Shown: piece by piece, positions 1 through 17,386 of the stretch
How the letters are laid out: every line of letters starts with the position of its first letter
Position numbering within the stretch: the stretch's first letter is position 1
NCBI GenBank assembly: GCA_001910725.1
Contig: MJGA01000003.1
Span: forward strand, 992,001 to 1,056,000
Length of the DNA: 64,000 nucleotides
Direction of reading: 5' to 3'
Origin: Phanerodontia chrysosporium
Taxonomy: Eukaryota; Basidiomycota; Agaricomycetes; Polyporales; Phanerochaetaceae
The notes under the pieces: model-generated
The model's input: only the letters and a program-made list of their open reading frames with translations
Told to the model about the DNA's origin: nothing
The model's database searches: none
Translations under genes and position numbers: made by a program

Positions 1-832
1 TCGTCCAAGGAAGGTCCTTCGGCCAGTTTCTGACTAAACACGGACTTGGATGATGATGGCGTAGCAAGTCCTCGTGTATGAGTGAAGCATGAGGTCGATG
101 TCCGCGGAGAGGCTGCACGGAAAACAGACGACCTGAGGCTCGCAGTACGTGCCGCTGCCGACGCCATGACAGAGAGGCAGAGAACAGAGATAGGTTGGGG
201 AGAAGAGTCGGCCGGACCTGTCTGCGCGCCCCGACGCGCGCCCAAAACGGCATTCCGTAATTACTCTCCGTGCCCGACCGGCGCTAGCGCACTTCTCTCT
301 TGAACCACAACGCGAAATGGATACCACGCTATCTCGTAGAGAAGAGGAAACTCTAGCGAAGACGACGAAGGAGCAAGCTTTGAAACAGTGTGATCCTGTA
401 GTTAAAGGTTGATGCCTTGTTGGTCTTGCCAGATTAATGCTGACATGCGCACTGTAGCGTTCGCGGAATGTGCAACTGGCCGTACAGTATCTGTTGCGTG
501 GGCGTGTAGAGACAAATATAAGGCCGTTCAAGATTGCATGGCAACACAGTACGCCTATATTTTCCTTAATCTCCTATCACCTCTGAGGCCTGTCGAGCAG
601 TAACAGCCCCGAACGTTTGGCAATTGCCCGTGAAGAGTATTTGCGTCTCAGGCATATGCAAAACACAAAGGGTGCATCCTCATGAACGTACTGCGAATGT
701 TGTCCTGGGAACACACTCGCTGTAAGTGCACCGCATATGCAGACGTATAACGATCCATATTCCAGAACAAGTCTCATGGCCGATACAGGCGAATGCAATT
801 CCCTAGGAGAGCATCTCGTGCTAATACGACAC
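1..832. other. Left edge, no supported gene
   Basis: I see no recognisable coding region here. The longest open frame (34-531, minus) has basic, cysteine-rich, low-information translation typical of noncoding DNA and no splice-linked continuation. The stretch probably holds the 3' flank of PEX11 and intergenic sequence. Confidence 0.4.
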
Positions 833-1846
833 TCATTTCTTGCCATTCACAGCAAGCCACTGCTGCCGCAGAGTCATGAGTGAAGAGATGAATCTATAAG
901 ACGCGTCAGTCATGCTCGCGGAGCACCCAACGAATAAACATACCCAAACATTCCTACAATTCCGTCGTTCAAATTGACAAGACCAAGATTTGTAGCAGGG
1001 ATCCACACATCCAGGAGATCGACAATGAACTGATAGCGTATATCCGCCCTCGCCCTTGTTTGGTGCGTCAAACATCAGTTCCACCAATCAGCGCGGAATA
1101 ATTCACTTACCCCTTGATTGCCTGTAGCTTCGCTTCTCGCTCGACTTCTGCGCCCTTCTCCGACCACGCGGGGCTCTGCAATTGCTTCGCCTCGTTGGCC
1201 AAACGGCCGACCTGCACATGTTACTTAGGTTGACGACCTGCCAAATGACGTCGCGCAACTTACCTTTAGCAAACCAAAGGTGATGCTGAGCAGAATACCC
1301 GCCAGCCAGAACCGATTTGCATGCTTGTTCACCCTTGCGGCGGTGCTAGGCTTCAGGTTGTAGAATTTGATGTTGTTAGCCTAGACGTATACAAGGTACA
1401 TCAGCATGCATGGCCAACGCCTTGGGAGCGACAGCGTACCCAGACGAACATGTCGTTCGTAAGGTAACCGAAGTAGGCGACCTGCCGGCCCATGGTGGTC
1501 ACGGCTTCGGCCATGGGGACGTCAGTGCGTTGTGCAGCACTCATCGCATTCTGTAAATGCTCCCATGGCTTGCCGAGCCTCATGAGCTTCCTGCCCAAAG
1601 CGAGATGGTTCTTGAGAGCGTTCCATCTCGCAGCTTCGATTTTGTGTCCTCTGGAAAGTAGTAACCAAGCAAGGAAACGTGCAAAATATTGCACTGCCCG
1701 GTACGTCTGAAGTTCCAGTTCAACCACTTATAGGAGCACTCGAGATACTGCAACCAAACCTTGTCCCTTCCGACTGTTGTGCTCCACAGCTTCAGGGTTT
1801 GCGAAGCAACAGGATGGTAGACAACTTGCTGTGCGACACTGGCCAT
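833..1846 (-). CDS. PEX11: Peroxisomal membrane biogenesis protein Pex11
   Basis: Pex11 is a peroxisomal membrane protein that elongates and divides peroxisomes. Spliced reading starts MASVAQQVVYHP at 1846 and gives six exons. The conserved core is visible: QYFARFLAW, then the amphipathic helix region ARWNALKNHLALGRKLMRLG, then GRQVAYFGYLTNDMFVW. The C-terminal part has DLLDVWIPATNLGLVNLNDG followed by a short tail ending VNGKK, as in fungal Pex11. A membrane-type segment, RFWLAGILLSITFGLLK, lies mid-protein. Total about 235 residues, the usual family length. All introns used are GT-AG, about 50-70 nt. No frame break was found. The start was chosen over an upstream in-frame ATG (1882) because family members begin with a short lead before the VYHP motif. 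Family call is strong. Confidence 0.9.
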
Positions 1847-2256
1847 GGCTGCGGTATAGATGAGGGTGAAGACGGGAGACACGACGCTGCTCCGCTCATA
1901 TACCCCGCGGCCGGGGAAAGCAGAAGGGACAGCATGATATCACGTGTAAATCCCTCTAACGCCGCGGGCGACAAAGAGGTGTAGTCGGGAGCGGTTTTGA
2001 AAACATCGACGTGTCTTGTGGGCCGCGACAATGCACGAGCTGGTCGCGTAGAACATCGAAGGCGATGACCAGTCGCGAGATAGAACCAGATAGACCGTGA
2101 CGGTCGCTGGCTCGCTCGGTGAGCGGATGATTCCGGGGTGCAGATCGGCCAGAGCCGTCACAGCGCGGTGACGCGCTTGGAAGTGCTCTCGGATATTGGA
2201 CGCAGGCTGCACTCACCTCGGTCCCCGACCTATTCCTTGCGCACCTCGCTTCTGCT
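1847..2256. promoter_or_regulatory. Divergent promoter region PEX11 / fumarase
   Basis: A 410-bp interval separates the two divergent starts, so promoters of both genes must lie here. Both genes serve organellar metabolism. I see no clear TATA box or named factor site; this is inferred from gene layout only. Confidence 0.45.
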
Positions 2257-4309
2257 ATGGCCGCCATTCGACTCGCTACTCGCACACGATTCGTAAGTGT
2301 CTGGTGTGCTAGGAGCTCCTATCGATGTGCACGGCTCATGTGATACAATCTTCCCGGGATATATACAGCTCGGTGTTCGGGGAGCGTCTGCTCAGAGATT
2401 GTTCTCCTCTTCTGCTGTGACCATGGTACACTCGCTGCATCCGCGTCTCGAAACAAGCCCTCATAGTCACATAGGCACAGAAGTACCGTATTGAACGCGA
2501 CACCTTCGGCGAGCTGCAGGTTCCCGCCGATCGCTACTGGGGTGCGCAGACCCAAAGGCACGTCGCATCGTCGTAGCTTACAACGGGGCTCACGATTAAC
2601 GTCGCTTTTTGTGCAGATCTCTGCAGAACTTTGACATTGGTGGCCCCACGGAACGCCTTCCACCTCCGTTGATCAAGGCCTTCGGTGTACTGAAGAAGGC
2701 TGCTTCTATCGTCAATGTCAGCTACGGCCTCGACCCCAAGGTCGGCGAGGCCATTCAGAAGGCTGCTGATGACGTGAGTCGCATTCATTCCGGCTGTGGG
2801 CTTGACTTCCTGATATCCTCCCGATCTACTCAGGTAATCTCTGGCAAACTTATGGACCACTTCCCGCTCGTAGTCTTCCAGACCGGAAGCGGTACTCAGA
2901 GCAACATGAACGCTAATGAGGTGAGTATACACACTCCTGCTCATGCGAGTACAGACTAGATACCCTCTACCACCGTAGGTCATCTCTAACCGCGCCATCG
3001 AGATTCTCGGCGGAGAGCTCGGTTCCAAGAAGCCTGTACACCCTAATGACCACGTCAACATGAGCCAGAGTTCCAACGACACGTATGAACACACGCACTC
3101 ATAGTCTCGTCTGAGACTCACCATATGCGTTTAGGTTCCCCACTGTCATGCACATCGCTGTTGTAACCGAGATCCGTCAAACTCTTATCCCCGCCCTTAT
3201 CGAGCTTAGAGATGCTCTGGACAAGAAGGCGAAGGAGTTTGACCATATCATTAAGATTGGTCGCACTCACCTTCAAGACGCCACCCCTCTCACTCTTGGC
3301 CAGGAGTTCAGCGGCTACGTCCAGCAGGTCTCAAACGGCATTGACCGTATTGAAGCTGTCCTGCCCGGGTTAGTCTCCTGGCCCAGGGCGGCACTGCCGT
3401 AGGAACTGTGAGTGACACGGATATGCGGTTGAAACGACGTGCTCACAGGTTCTCAGGGTTTGAACACCAAGAAGGGTTTCGACGTCAAGGTCGCCGCCGA
3501 GATCTCGAAGCTCACCGGCATCGAGTTCAAGACTGCGCCCAACAAGTTTGAGGCTTTGGCCGCGCATGATGCCCTTGTGGAGGCTCATGGCGCGCTCAAT
3601 GTTGTCGCCTGTTCGCTGATGAAGATTGCCAACGACATTCGTTACCTTGGCTCGGGTCCTCGTTGCGGTTTGGGTGAGCTGAGCCTCCCTGAGAACGAGC
3701 CTGGTAGCAGCATCATGCCTGGCAAGGTCAACCCCACCCAATGCGAGGCTTTGACCATGGTCGCGGCGCAGGTTATGGGCAATCAGACCGCTGTCAGCGT
3801 CGCGGGTGCCAGTGGCCAGTTCGAGGTACGTAAAATATTGGCGAGACCATAGGGCGAATTCTCACGCATTGACTGCGCAGCTGAACGTCTTCAAGCCCGT
3901 TATCGCTAAGAATGTCCTACAGAGTATTCGCCTCTTGGCTGACGGTCAGACTCTCTCTCGTCTTATCATAAATACAGGCTGAACATATCTCAGGCTCGCG
4001 CTCTTTCACCAAGAACTGCGTCGTCGGTATCCAGGCGAACGAGAAGCGCATTAGCCAGCTCGTCAACGAGTCACTCATGTTGGCCACTATCCTCAACAGC
4101 CACTTGGGTTACGACAGTACGTATCGATGCTGACTTCCGAGAGCGTTCATAAAACTGATCTTTCGCGAAGACGTTGCCAAGTGCGCGAAGAAGGCGCACA
4201 AGGAGGGCACGACCCTAAAGGAGGCTACCGTCTCGCTTGGGTTCCTCACCCCGAGGAGTTTGACCAAAAAGTTCGCCCGGAGCTCATGCTTCACCCCGAC
4301 GAGGCGTAG
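2257..4309 (+). CDS. FUM1: Fumarate hydratase class II, mitochondrial
   Basis: Catalyses fumarate to L-malate in the TCA cycle, as a homotetramer. Exon 1 begins [12 protein letters not shown] and the next continues [11 protein letters not shown], an Arg/Ser-rich mitochondrial presequence, before [20 protein letters not shown]. Class II landmarks follow in order: [45 protein letters not shown] and the family signature [11 protein letters not shown] near 3703-3735. There are two single-base breaks. At about 3363-3366 the conserved [12 protein letters not shown] is out of frame, repaired by one extra C in a CCC run. At 4249-4252 the C-terminal [13 protein letters not shown] is out of frame, repaired by one extra C in a CCCC run. 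Without repair of the second break the protein would end about 3 codons later in an unrelated tail (stop near 4319). I read both as sequence errors, but a pseudogene is possible. Confidence 0.92.
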
Positions 4310-4978
4310 ATGGCCTTGAATCAAATAGTGTAGATATAGTAGCTTATATTCCCAACATCGCTATGGTAATTGCTGGACTGGTGCGTGGGCCAGGCGCTTC
4401 CGACGAAAAGCACATTGTCGGCCGTCATTCTGTTGCAGCCGCCGGTAATACAAGGACTTTCCTGCTTCACAGGACAACGTCGCATGCTAGCTGGGTTGCA
4501 GCGAACCTGATAAACGTGAAATAAACAGAAAAGAAAGACCAGAAGACAAGCTGTGCTGCGTCGGCTTGTCACGGTGTGACGGCGGGATGGGATAGCGAGA
4601 AGCCACGATTCCCGAAAAGGAAAGAGTCCGAGACGAAATATGAAGGACAGCTTTCAACAAGCTGGGCCGTTGCGGCTCAGCCGTTGCACCGCTGCCGGTC
4701 CTGCATCAATCACTCCGTCTTCGTCCTCGTTCCTCGCCATCACACACAACGAGCAGCTGCCCTCGCTTGTCGTCGCTCACGACCTCGTCGCTACCGAGGT
4801 CTAGAACATCCGCCGTCGAGTCTGCTACGCCGCATAGCAAAGGGACATTGGCGCACTCAGTCACCTCTCTCGGGCGTCTACTGTGAGCTCAAACTCGGAG
4901 AAAGACGTAGCATTCCCGTCTGACACAACTCCCGTGCTCTCCTCTCGAGGTCTCTGACCGCGGTTTCCGTATACCAAC
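4310..4978. other. Intergenic, fumarase 3' end to INO80 5' leader
   Basis: About 670 bp between two tandem genes. It should hold the fumarase terminator and the INO80 promoter. No conserved frame or repeat was found. Confidence 0.4.
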
Positions 4979-7900
4979 ATGTCTCTGCGGCATATCCTCA
5001 ATGAGGACTCGCACCCACCCACGCACTCGACGTCCACGGCAACCCCGACGGCGATCAACCACGTCGAATCAGCATCAAGACCGCATTCCCCAGCCCCCAT
5101 GCAAATGCCCTCCGTGCCGCAGCGGGGGCGCAGAGGTCGGGCTCGTGCAAGATCAAGTCCACCTGCCCAGGATCCCGAACAACCTCCCCCTCGGGAATAC
5201 ACGTACCAGACCATGGTTTACCAGGGTCCACGAGGTTTGGATAATCCGCTCGCCACTGGCCTAAGAATGCTGACCGTTCTCACCCCGACTTACAGGTGAA
5301 TTTTATCCCGAGCACGATGACGATGCAGGGTCTCCTCGGCCTTTCAACGGAGAAGCAGATGAGACAATGTCTGCCCATGGACATCCGGAGACAAATGGTC
5401 GAAAGAAGAGGAGGACTGGCGTGGTGACAGAGGACCAGGAATATCAGCCCCCAGGGACGAAGCGCGTATGTCATGTTCAGAATCGGTCCTGGTTCACTTG
5501 TTCACTGTTCTACCCAGCGTACACCGCGTCGTAATCCCCCTCGAGGAAAGCAATCGCAACCCGCAATAGAGCCTCAAGAAATAGAACCACCGTCCGAGCA
5601 GATTTACCGTGAACCCACCGAAGAGGAGCGACGTCTCGCCTCGTCTGATCTCGAGGATTGTCCGGAAATATGGCAAGCCTCAATGGGTGCGTTTGTTATG
5701 GACACCCGCAAGAGGCAGAAGCAAATCGAACAGTACTTCAATCGTTGGATCATTGTGAGAATGCGTCGCCTTGTCACTCGCATATGTATTAATGTCAACT
5801 TTCAGAATCGCGACTCTTCCACTGCATATACAGTTTCTCATGCGTATGTTGAACGAATTGCCCGCATACCTCCCCCTCCTCCGCCATTACCTCCACCACA
5901 ACCTCCAATGTCGCCATACGATGATGACGGCTCAGCACGTCGCACACCCTCTGTGGCATCTGGTGAAGGTTTCGACGTTATCGACTTTTCGTACCCCCAT
6001 GTACGCAGCCGAGGAGGTGTGGCTGCCGCCAACGAGTTGGAAGAGTCTCTACTTGGTCGCAACAAGGCTGGAAAGAAGCGACCTGTAGACGGGGACAGCG
6101 ACGACGACAGCAGTGAAGCGGATATCCCTATCGCCGCGCGTCGTGGTCCATTGAGTAAGAAGAGGAAGATTGCGAAAGGTCCCGCACCAGATAGTCATCC
6201 TGGATATTCTGAAGCAATGGCGTCCATGACTGGGACAATACCCCTCCCTCTTGGGACCCACATCTCTGGTAGGGGTAAGGGCAAGGCCAAGCAGCGAGAA
6301 GATAGCGTCGATAGCGCCTCTGCTACGCCACGCGGTCGCAAAAGGGCTGGGAAGAAGAGTGCTCTGCCGCCACATACGCAGGAGGCTCTTGGTCTGGGAG
6401 GTTCATTGTCTGCATCGGCGTCTCGCGACATCACCCCTGCCGGCTCTCGGGCACCCTCACCTGCTCTTACGAACGTCTCTGCTGCCATCTATGAGCTAGA
6501 CGATGCAATACCAGCCTTGAAGAAGGCCAGGCGTGTGGACGACGCGGGTATGTGGAAGCGCGTCAAGACTCTAGAGGAAATGCAGCGCAAGGTTTGGACC
6601 AACATTGCTAAAAGAGACATCGTCAAGGTATGCCCACTATCCGCGTATATAGTCCTGTATTCTAATTGGCCCTGCAGGTCTATCGATACCACACCGCTGG
6701 GTACCAGGCACGTCAGGCTCAGACTAAGCGTGTGGCAACACAAGCTGCCCTTCATGCTCGCAAGCCATTCACGCGTACCGCAAAAGGTAGCAAGGACGTC
6801 CAGGCGAAAGGCAAGCGTCTCATGCGCGAAATGCTCGTCTTCTGGAAGAAGAACGAGAAGGAAGAACGCGACGTTCGGAGGCGTGAGCAGCGTGAGGCTC
6901 TCGATCGTGCCAAGATTGAGGAAGAAAAGAGGGAGGCTGCTCGTCAGGCTCGCAAACTCGAGTTCTTGATTAGCCAGACTGAACTCTATAGTCACTTCGT
7001 CGGAAACAAGCTGAAGAGTATGTGGTTTTGTAAGCTGTTCCTCCGCGCCTGTTGACATGTGGTATCCAGCCGCGCAGGTTGAAGGCGATGAGTCCGAGGC
7101 CGCGGTCCCTGCCGGTGCGCATCTCGAGGACATCGAGGGCGAGCTTCAAGACATCGACTTCGATGATGGTACGTATGGTGCTATTGTGAGAGTGCCGTCG
7201 CTCACGTTGGTTGCAGAGGACCCAACCAACATCCATCGCCACGCGAAGCGCAACGCTCAAGAGGCCATTGCGCTGGCCCGGCGTAAGGCCCAAGATTTTG
7301 ATAATCAGTCAGCCCTGGAGCGGAAGACTAACGAAGCCCTCAAACTTGCCAAAGCGCAAGCCCACATCCGTACAGAAGAATCAACCGAGGCTTCGACGAC
7401 GACCGGTACACCTTTGGTGGATCTGGACTCCGACGAGCTCAATTTCCAGAACCCGACGTCTCTGACTGGGGAGCTGACAATTAAGCAGCCGAACATGCTG
7501 ATGACGACTCTCAAAGAGTATCAGCTCAAGGGTCTTAATTGGTTGGCCACCCTTTACGAGCAAGGTATCAACGGCATCTTGGCTGACGAGATGGGTCTTG
7601 GGAAGGTGAGATTGCACCATCTCATGTATTTCAGTTTCGCTTACTGAGTCTGCAGACCGTGCAATCCATCTCGCTCCTCGCATACTTGGCGGAGACGCAT
7701 GGCATTTGGGGTCCATTCTTGGTCGTCTCTCCAGCATCTACTTTGCACAACTGGCAGCAGGAGATCACTCGGTTCGTACCCAAGCTGAAGGCTCTGCCAT
7801 ACTGGGGTAGTGTGAAGGATCGCGCTACCTTACGCAAGTTTTGGTCGCGAAAGGAGATATGCTACACGGAGGACGCACCATTCCATGTGCTGATAACAAG

Positions 7901-10499
7901 CTATCAGCTCGTTACGCAGGACCAGCAACATTTCCAGCGTATCAAGTGGCAGTATATGATCCTTGACGAGGCACAGAATATCAAGAACTCCTCCAGTGCA
8001 CGGTGGAAGACGCTGCTCGGCTTTCAATGCCGCAATCGGTTGCTACTCACGGGCACACCGATTCAAAACTCGATGCAAGGTGCGTCTTCTTTGCTTCCTG
8101 CCAGCGAGTCAGCTACTGACTGTATGCAGAGTTATGGGCGCTGCTTCATTTCATTATGCCCAGCCTCTTCGACTCTCATGATGAGTTCAACGAATGGTTC
8201 TCGAAGGATATCGAGAATGCGGCCGAGAACAAGGGAAGCAAGCTGAACGAGCACCAACTTCGACGGCTGCATATGATCCTCAAGCCATTCATGCTGCGCC
8301 GCGTGAAGCGTCACGTACAAAATGAGCTGAGTGAGAAGGTAAGCCGCGACAGCTAGATAGTGTTTATCATTATTGACGGCCCTTCCTCTGCAGATCGAAA
8401 TCGATATTCACGTCGAGATGAGCGCACGTCAGAGAGCATTATACGATGCGATGAGGGAGAAGGTCTCAGTCACGGACCTCCTTGAGAAAGCCGCCAGCGA
8501 CGATCTAGACTCAAAACGTTCATTGATGAACTTGGTCATGCAATTCCGCAAAGTGCGTCTAACATACGTTTGCATGGCTGACTACGATACCAATACCCTG
8601 CTTCCAGGTCGTCAATCACCCAGAGCTATTCGAACGCGCGGATGTCACCGCTCCCTTCTCATTTTCAGTCTTCGGCAAACCAGGCCCACTGAGTCGAGAA
8701 GGCGATTTCGTTGACCTGCCCTACTCGACCCGTAATCCTATAGAGTTCAATATCCCCAGCCTGCTCTATGAGGACGGCGGACTTCTCGATGTCCCAAGCG
8801 AGAACGCACCCCTCCGCCCCGATATCGGTCCCTTGGCTACACTCTACAATATTTGGTCCACAGACTGGATTCAAAAGTCGATGCTTGAAGACAGTAAGTA
8901 TGTTAGAGTCAGTCCGTGACATGCGTTCTCATGCATCTTCGTAGAGAACTCCGGGTTCTCTTTCCTGCGCTTCGCCGATCTGTCGCCAGGCGAGGCGCAT
9001 GACATCCATCTCACCCCCATCTTCGAGCGTCGACTGTCAGCCCTTCACCGGGAGGCGGAACTACTAGAAGATGCCCCGTACATGTTGTGCGTGCTTTTCG
9101 GCCCTCATGTGTACTGCATAAACTCTGACGCCATCTCTGTTAGTGATTCGGACTTTATCGCGAGTGCGAAGGCGACTCCATACGCCATCCCGCCTCTTCC
9201 CCCGGTCGGGATCGTTGCCAAGACCGATGGCCAACCATCCCTCATGGCTATCTCCACGGACGCCTGGCTAAGCTCCTGTCTATCTCGGGAAGAGCTTCAT
9301 CTCTTCATTCCTCCTGTGGTGGCGCCACCCGTCACCATCTACTGTGCGAACCGCAACTTCCTCGAGCATCAACGTACAATACTCGAGGCGCCGAGCGAGT
9401 CTTTGGCACTGTACGGCCTGCCACCAGACTTCCGCGAGTCGGAGCCTGACACTGCTGTATACGAACGTCGATTGCCCGGCATTCCCATTAGCGGCCTGCT
9501 CCAAAGCTCTCCCGCTGACCAACTGCCGAGTCCACCGATGCAAGTTCCGGAGGCGAAGCGTCTGATATTCGACTCCGGAAAACTTGCTCGCCTAGACGCG
9601 CTGTTGCATGAGCTCAAAGCCGGAGACCACAAGGTCCTGATCTACTTCCAAATGACGAGGATGATGGACTTGATGGAGGAGTATCTCATCTACCGTCAGT
9701 ACAAGTATTTGCGTCTGGACGGTTCCTCAAAGCTCGAAGATCGCCGAGACATGGTCATGGAGTGGCAGACACGGTGAGTCCTTCTCGACCGATATAATGA
9801 GTTTCCACTGATCATTCGGTAGGCCGGACATTTTCGTATTCTTGCTCAGTACTCGTGCTGGCGGTTTGGGCATCAACCTGACTGCTGCAGACACGGTCGT
9901 CTTCTATGATCACGATTGGAATCCTTCGAACGACGCCCAAGCTATGGACCGTGCACATCGTCTCGGTCAAACTCGTCAAGTCACGGTGTATAGGCTGATT
10001 ACCAAAGGTACGATTGACGAGCGTATTGTGCAGATGGCTAGGGTCAAGAAAGACGTAAGTACTCTATTGCAACCTGTTAGCGCTCGGGACTAACAGAATA
10101 TAGGTTCAAGACATTGTCGTTGGGAACAAGACGTTTACGGATGCCACCAAGCCAAGCGAGATCGTCCAACTACTGCTTTCTGAAGACCAGCTGGCAAACT
10201 TGGACACGTCGAATGTGGCAAGCTCATCGAAGAAGAATGGCAAGCGGCCTGCTGGTCAGGCCAACGGAAGCGACACGCCCATACGTGACTTGTGGAACGA
10301 AGAAGGCGACGAGTTTTTCGGGCAAAGTGGACCAATGCAGTCTGGCACTGCTAGCATCCAGGAGCTCGATGACGATGGTACGCCTGTACCAACAACCACT
10401 CGTAGGAGGCGCAAGGGCGACGGCACTAGCCGCAGAGGGCGGAAGCCGGGGCCGAAACCTGGAAGGAAAAGGGCGAACGGCGGGGAGCCGGACTCATGA
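4979..10499 (+). CDS. INO80: Chromatin-remodeling ATPase INO80
   Basis: Snf2-family motor of the INO80 complex, which slides nucleosomes and evicts H2A.Z in transcription, replication and DNA repair; nuclear. The N-terminus ([12 protein letters not shown]) is low complexity. The INO80-specific DBINO region lies near 6550-7015 ([15 protein letters not shown] to [15 protein letters not shown]). ATPase lobe 1 follows: ADEMGLGKT (motif I), LDEAQNIKN (motif II) and [20 protein letters not shown] large insert (about 8560-9560) separates the lobes, the INO80 hallmark. Lobe 2 has [42 protein letters not shown] and [10 protein letters not shown]. The tail is basic ([17 protein letters not shown]). More than ten short GT-AG introns were read and I found no frame break. 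Identification is very strong. Confidence 0.95.
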
Positions 10500-11065
10500 A
10501 TGTGATGTTGAAACCTGTCAGTCTTTCTACGGCTCTTATATGTGCGATTACTACTTTCATTCTCTGCTGTTATCGATCTGTATTCTGGACCATCATACCT
10601 CGTACTAGTGTCTTGTATTGGTATCCTATAGCGTAGTTGTTGTGCACGAATTGTAATGTCACGCGTTTTCGCCGTTTTGGTGTGGGCGACGTCGTTCCTG
10701 AAAGACTACTAGATAGATCGTCGGCACCATGCTGACTAAGTAAGGCTAACCGAAATTAACGATGTGGATAGCGTGCCTTGAGTTACGCGCGCATGTATCT
10801 GCTAATGTTGGCGCTTATTCTGGAGGTGCACTTTGTACATGGAGTCAACTTATCGCGGTTTAACAGCTACCATTAACCGTGGTGACTAGATGTATCCTGC
10901 ACTCATCATCGTCCTTTCGGTTCTAGCTGTGACTTACTTGGACACGCGTTCTCTAACGTAAGGTCGTGCGAGCTCTGCTATCTTCGTGAATTCTTCTCCG
11001 CTGCCCGTTCCTCCGCGCAAGACAGGCCACATTCGCGTCTAGTCTCGCCGTAGAGCGCATTCGAT
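10500..11065. other. Intergenic, INO80 terminator and helicase promoter
   Basis: About 565 bp between tandem genes. No open frame with coding character, no repeat and no RNA gene was recognised. Confidence 0.4.
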
Positions 11066-16353
<5,288 letters not shown>

Positions 16354-16508
16354 CGCTAGGCATGCGGGTTGATACTTCACCGCGAAGCGAATGTTCAGGG
16401 TATATGATAGAGCAATGGACCATTGCATGGAGCATAACGGTATAATAGACATCGATAGCGCTACAACATGGGACGTAACGAGAGCAATACGACGAAGGTG
16501 CAAGACGC
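16354..16508. terminator. Convergent 3' ends, helicase and eL22
   Basis: Only 155 bp separate the two stop codons of convergent genes, so both polyadenylation regions must fit here and the 3' UTRs may overlap. Inferred from layout; no specific signal assigned. Confidence 0.4.
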
Positions 16509-17062
16509 TTAGTCCTCCTCCTCCTCGTCACCATCCGTCCTGAAGATGAAGGTCAGCACTCGCCGATGAAGAAGGTTCTCTGTCAGACATACTGGATGTT
16601 GTAGAAGCGGAGCTGGTAAGAGTCCTTAGAAGAAGCGACGACACGAATCCAGTCACGGAGCTGGTTCTTCTTCAAGAACTTCTTCGTGAGGTACTTGAGG
16701 TAGCGCTTGGAGATGGGGATGCTGGCAGTGACGGTGACGCTCACGTCGCCTGAATGACGGGTTAGAGCACGGAGCATCCGCGTAAGACGAAGAGGACATA
16801 CCCGAGCGAGTGATCTTGACGTTGTCACCGAGCTGGCCAGTCTTGCCCTCGACCTTGATACGGTCGTGGAGGAACTTTTCGAAGGCCGCGCCATCAAAGA
16901 CACCGTCCGAGGCAGGGCGGGAGTAGTCAATGACGAACTTGTGCTTGGAAGCAGCAGACTTTCCGGAGGCGGCCTTGGGCTACATTACAGGAGAGAAAGA
17001 GGAAACCCAGTGTGAGCCTACTGAGAAGGTAACTCAGCAAAGCGGTACTGGGGACTAACCAT
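16509..17062 (-). CDS. RPL22: 60S ribosomal protein eL22
   Basis: Structural protein of the large ribosomal subunit. Exon 1 is only the ATG (17060-17062), followed by an intron of about 80 nt; the second exon reads [20 protein letters not shown]. The family core is clear: [29 protein letters not shown], then across an intron [20 protein letters not shown] and [21 protein letters not shown] last short intron (GTATGT to CAG) leads to the acidic tail TDGDEEEED, typical of eL22. Without that intron the frame ends two codons earlier, so the acidic tail supports the splice. Length is about 125 residues, as expected. It is transcribed divergently from CBF5, another ribosome-biogenesis gene. Confidence 0.94.
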
Positions 17063-17386
17063 CTTGATGGCGGGGCGGGACGTCGGGGGAAGGATGGGTC
17101 TTGAGGCTGCTGGGCACGACGAGGAGCACTCCGCAACAATTTCTGTTGTCCTGTATAGTTTTGTCCCAGGCGCGTTCCCACGCCTTTCCGGCGTCTACTA
17201 CCCGGCGCTACTCTGGACACGTGATGTTGTCGTATAAATCGGGATATATTTCTCACGGGCCCTGAATATTCTGAGAAATGGTGGATATTGCGGAAAAAAT
17301 CCCAGCCGCCGGGCGCTAGCGCCGACGCCTCGAAAATTGGGAGTTGGTCAACGTCGGTGTACACCCGCTGCTTGCTGCCCACCGCC
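17063..17386. promoter_or_regulatory. Shared promoter of eL22 and CBF5
   Basis: A 324-bp intergenic segment drives two divergent ribosome-biogenesis genes. It contains a CACGTGA E-box at 17218-17224, an AT-rich GTATAAAT about 10 bases further on, and a perfect 12-bp palindrome GGCGCTAGCGCC at 17312-17323. The sites are seen directly; any role in co-regulation is inference. Confidence 0.5.

Noticed and set aside
34..531. 165-codon open frame on the minus strand at the left edge
   Set aside because: Cys/Arg/Ser-rich translation with no motif, no splice-linked partner and competing frames on the other strand; reads like noncoding DNA.
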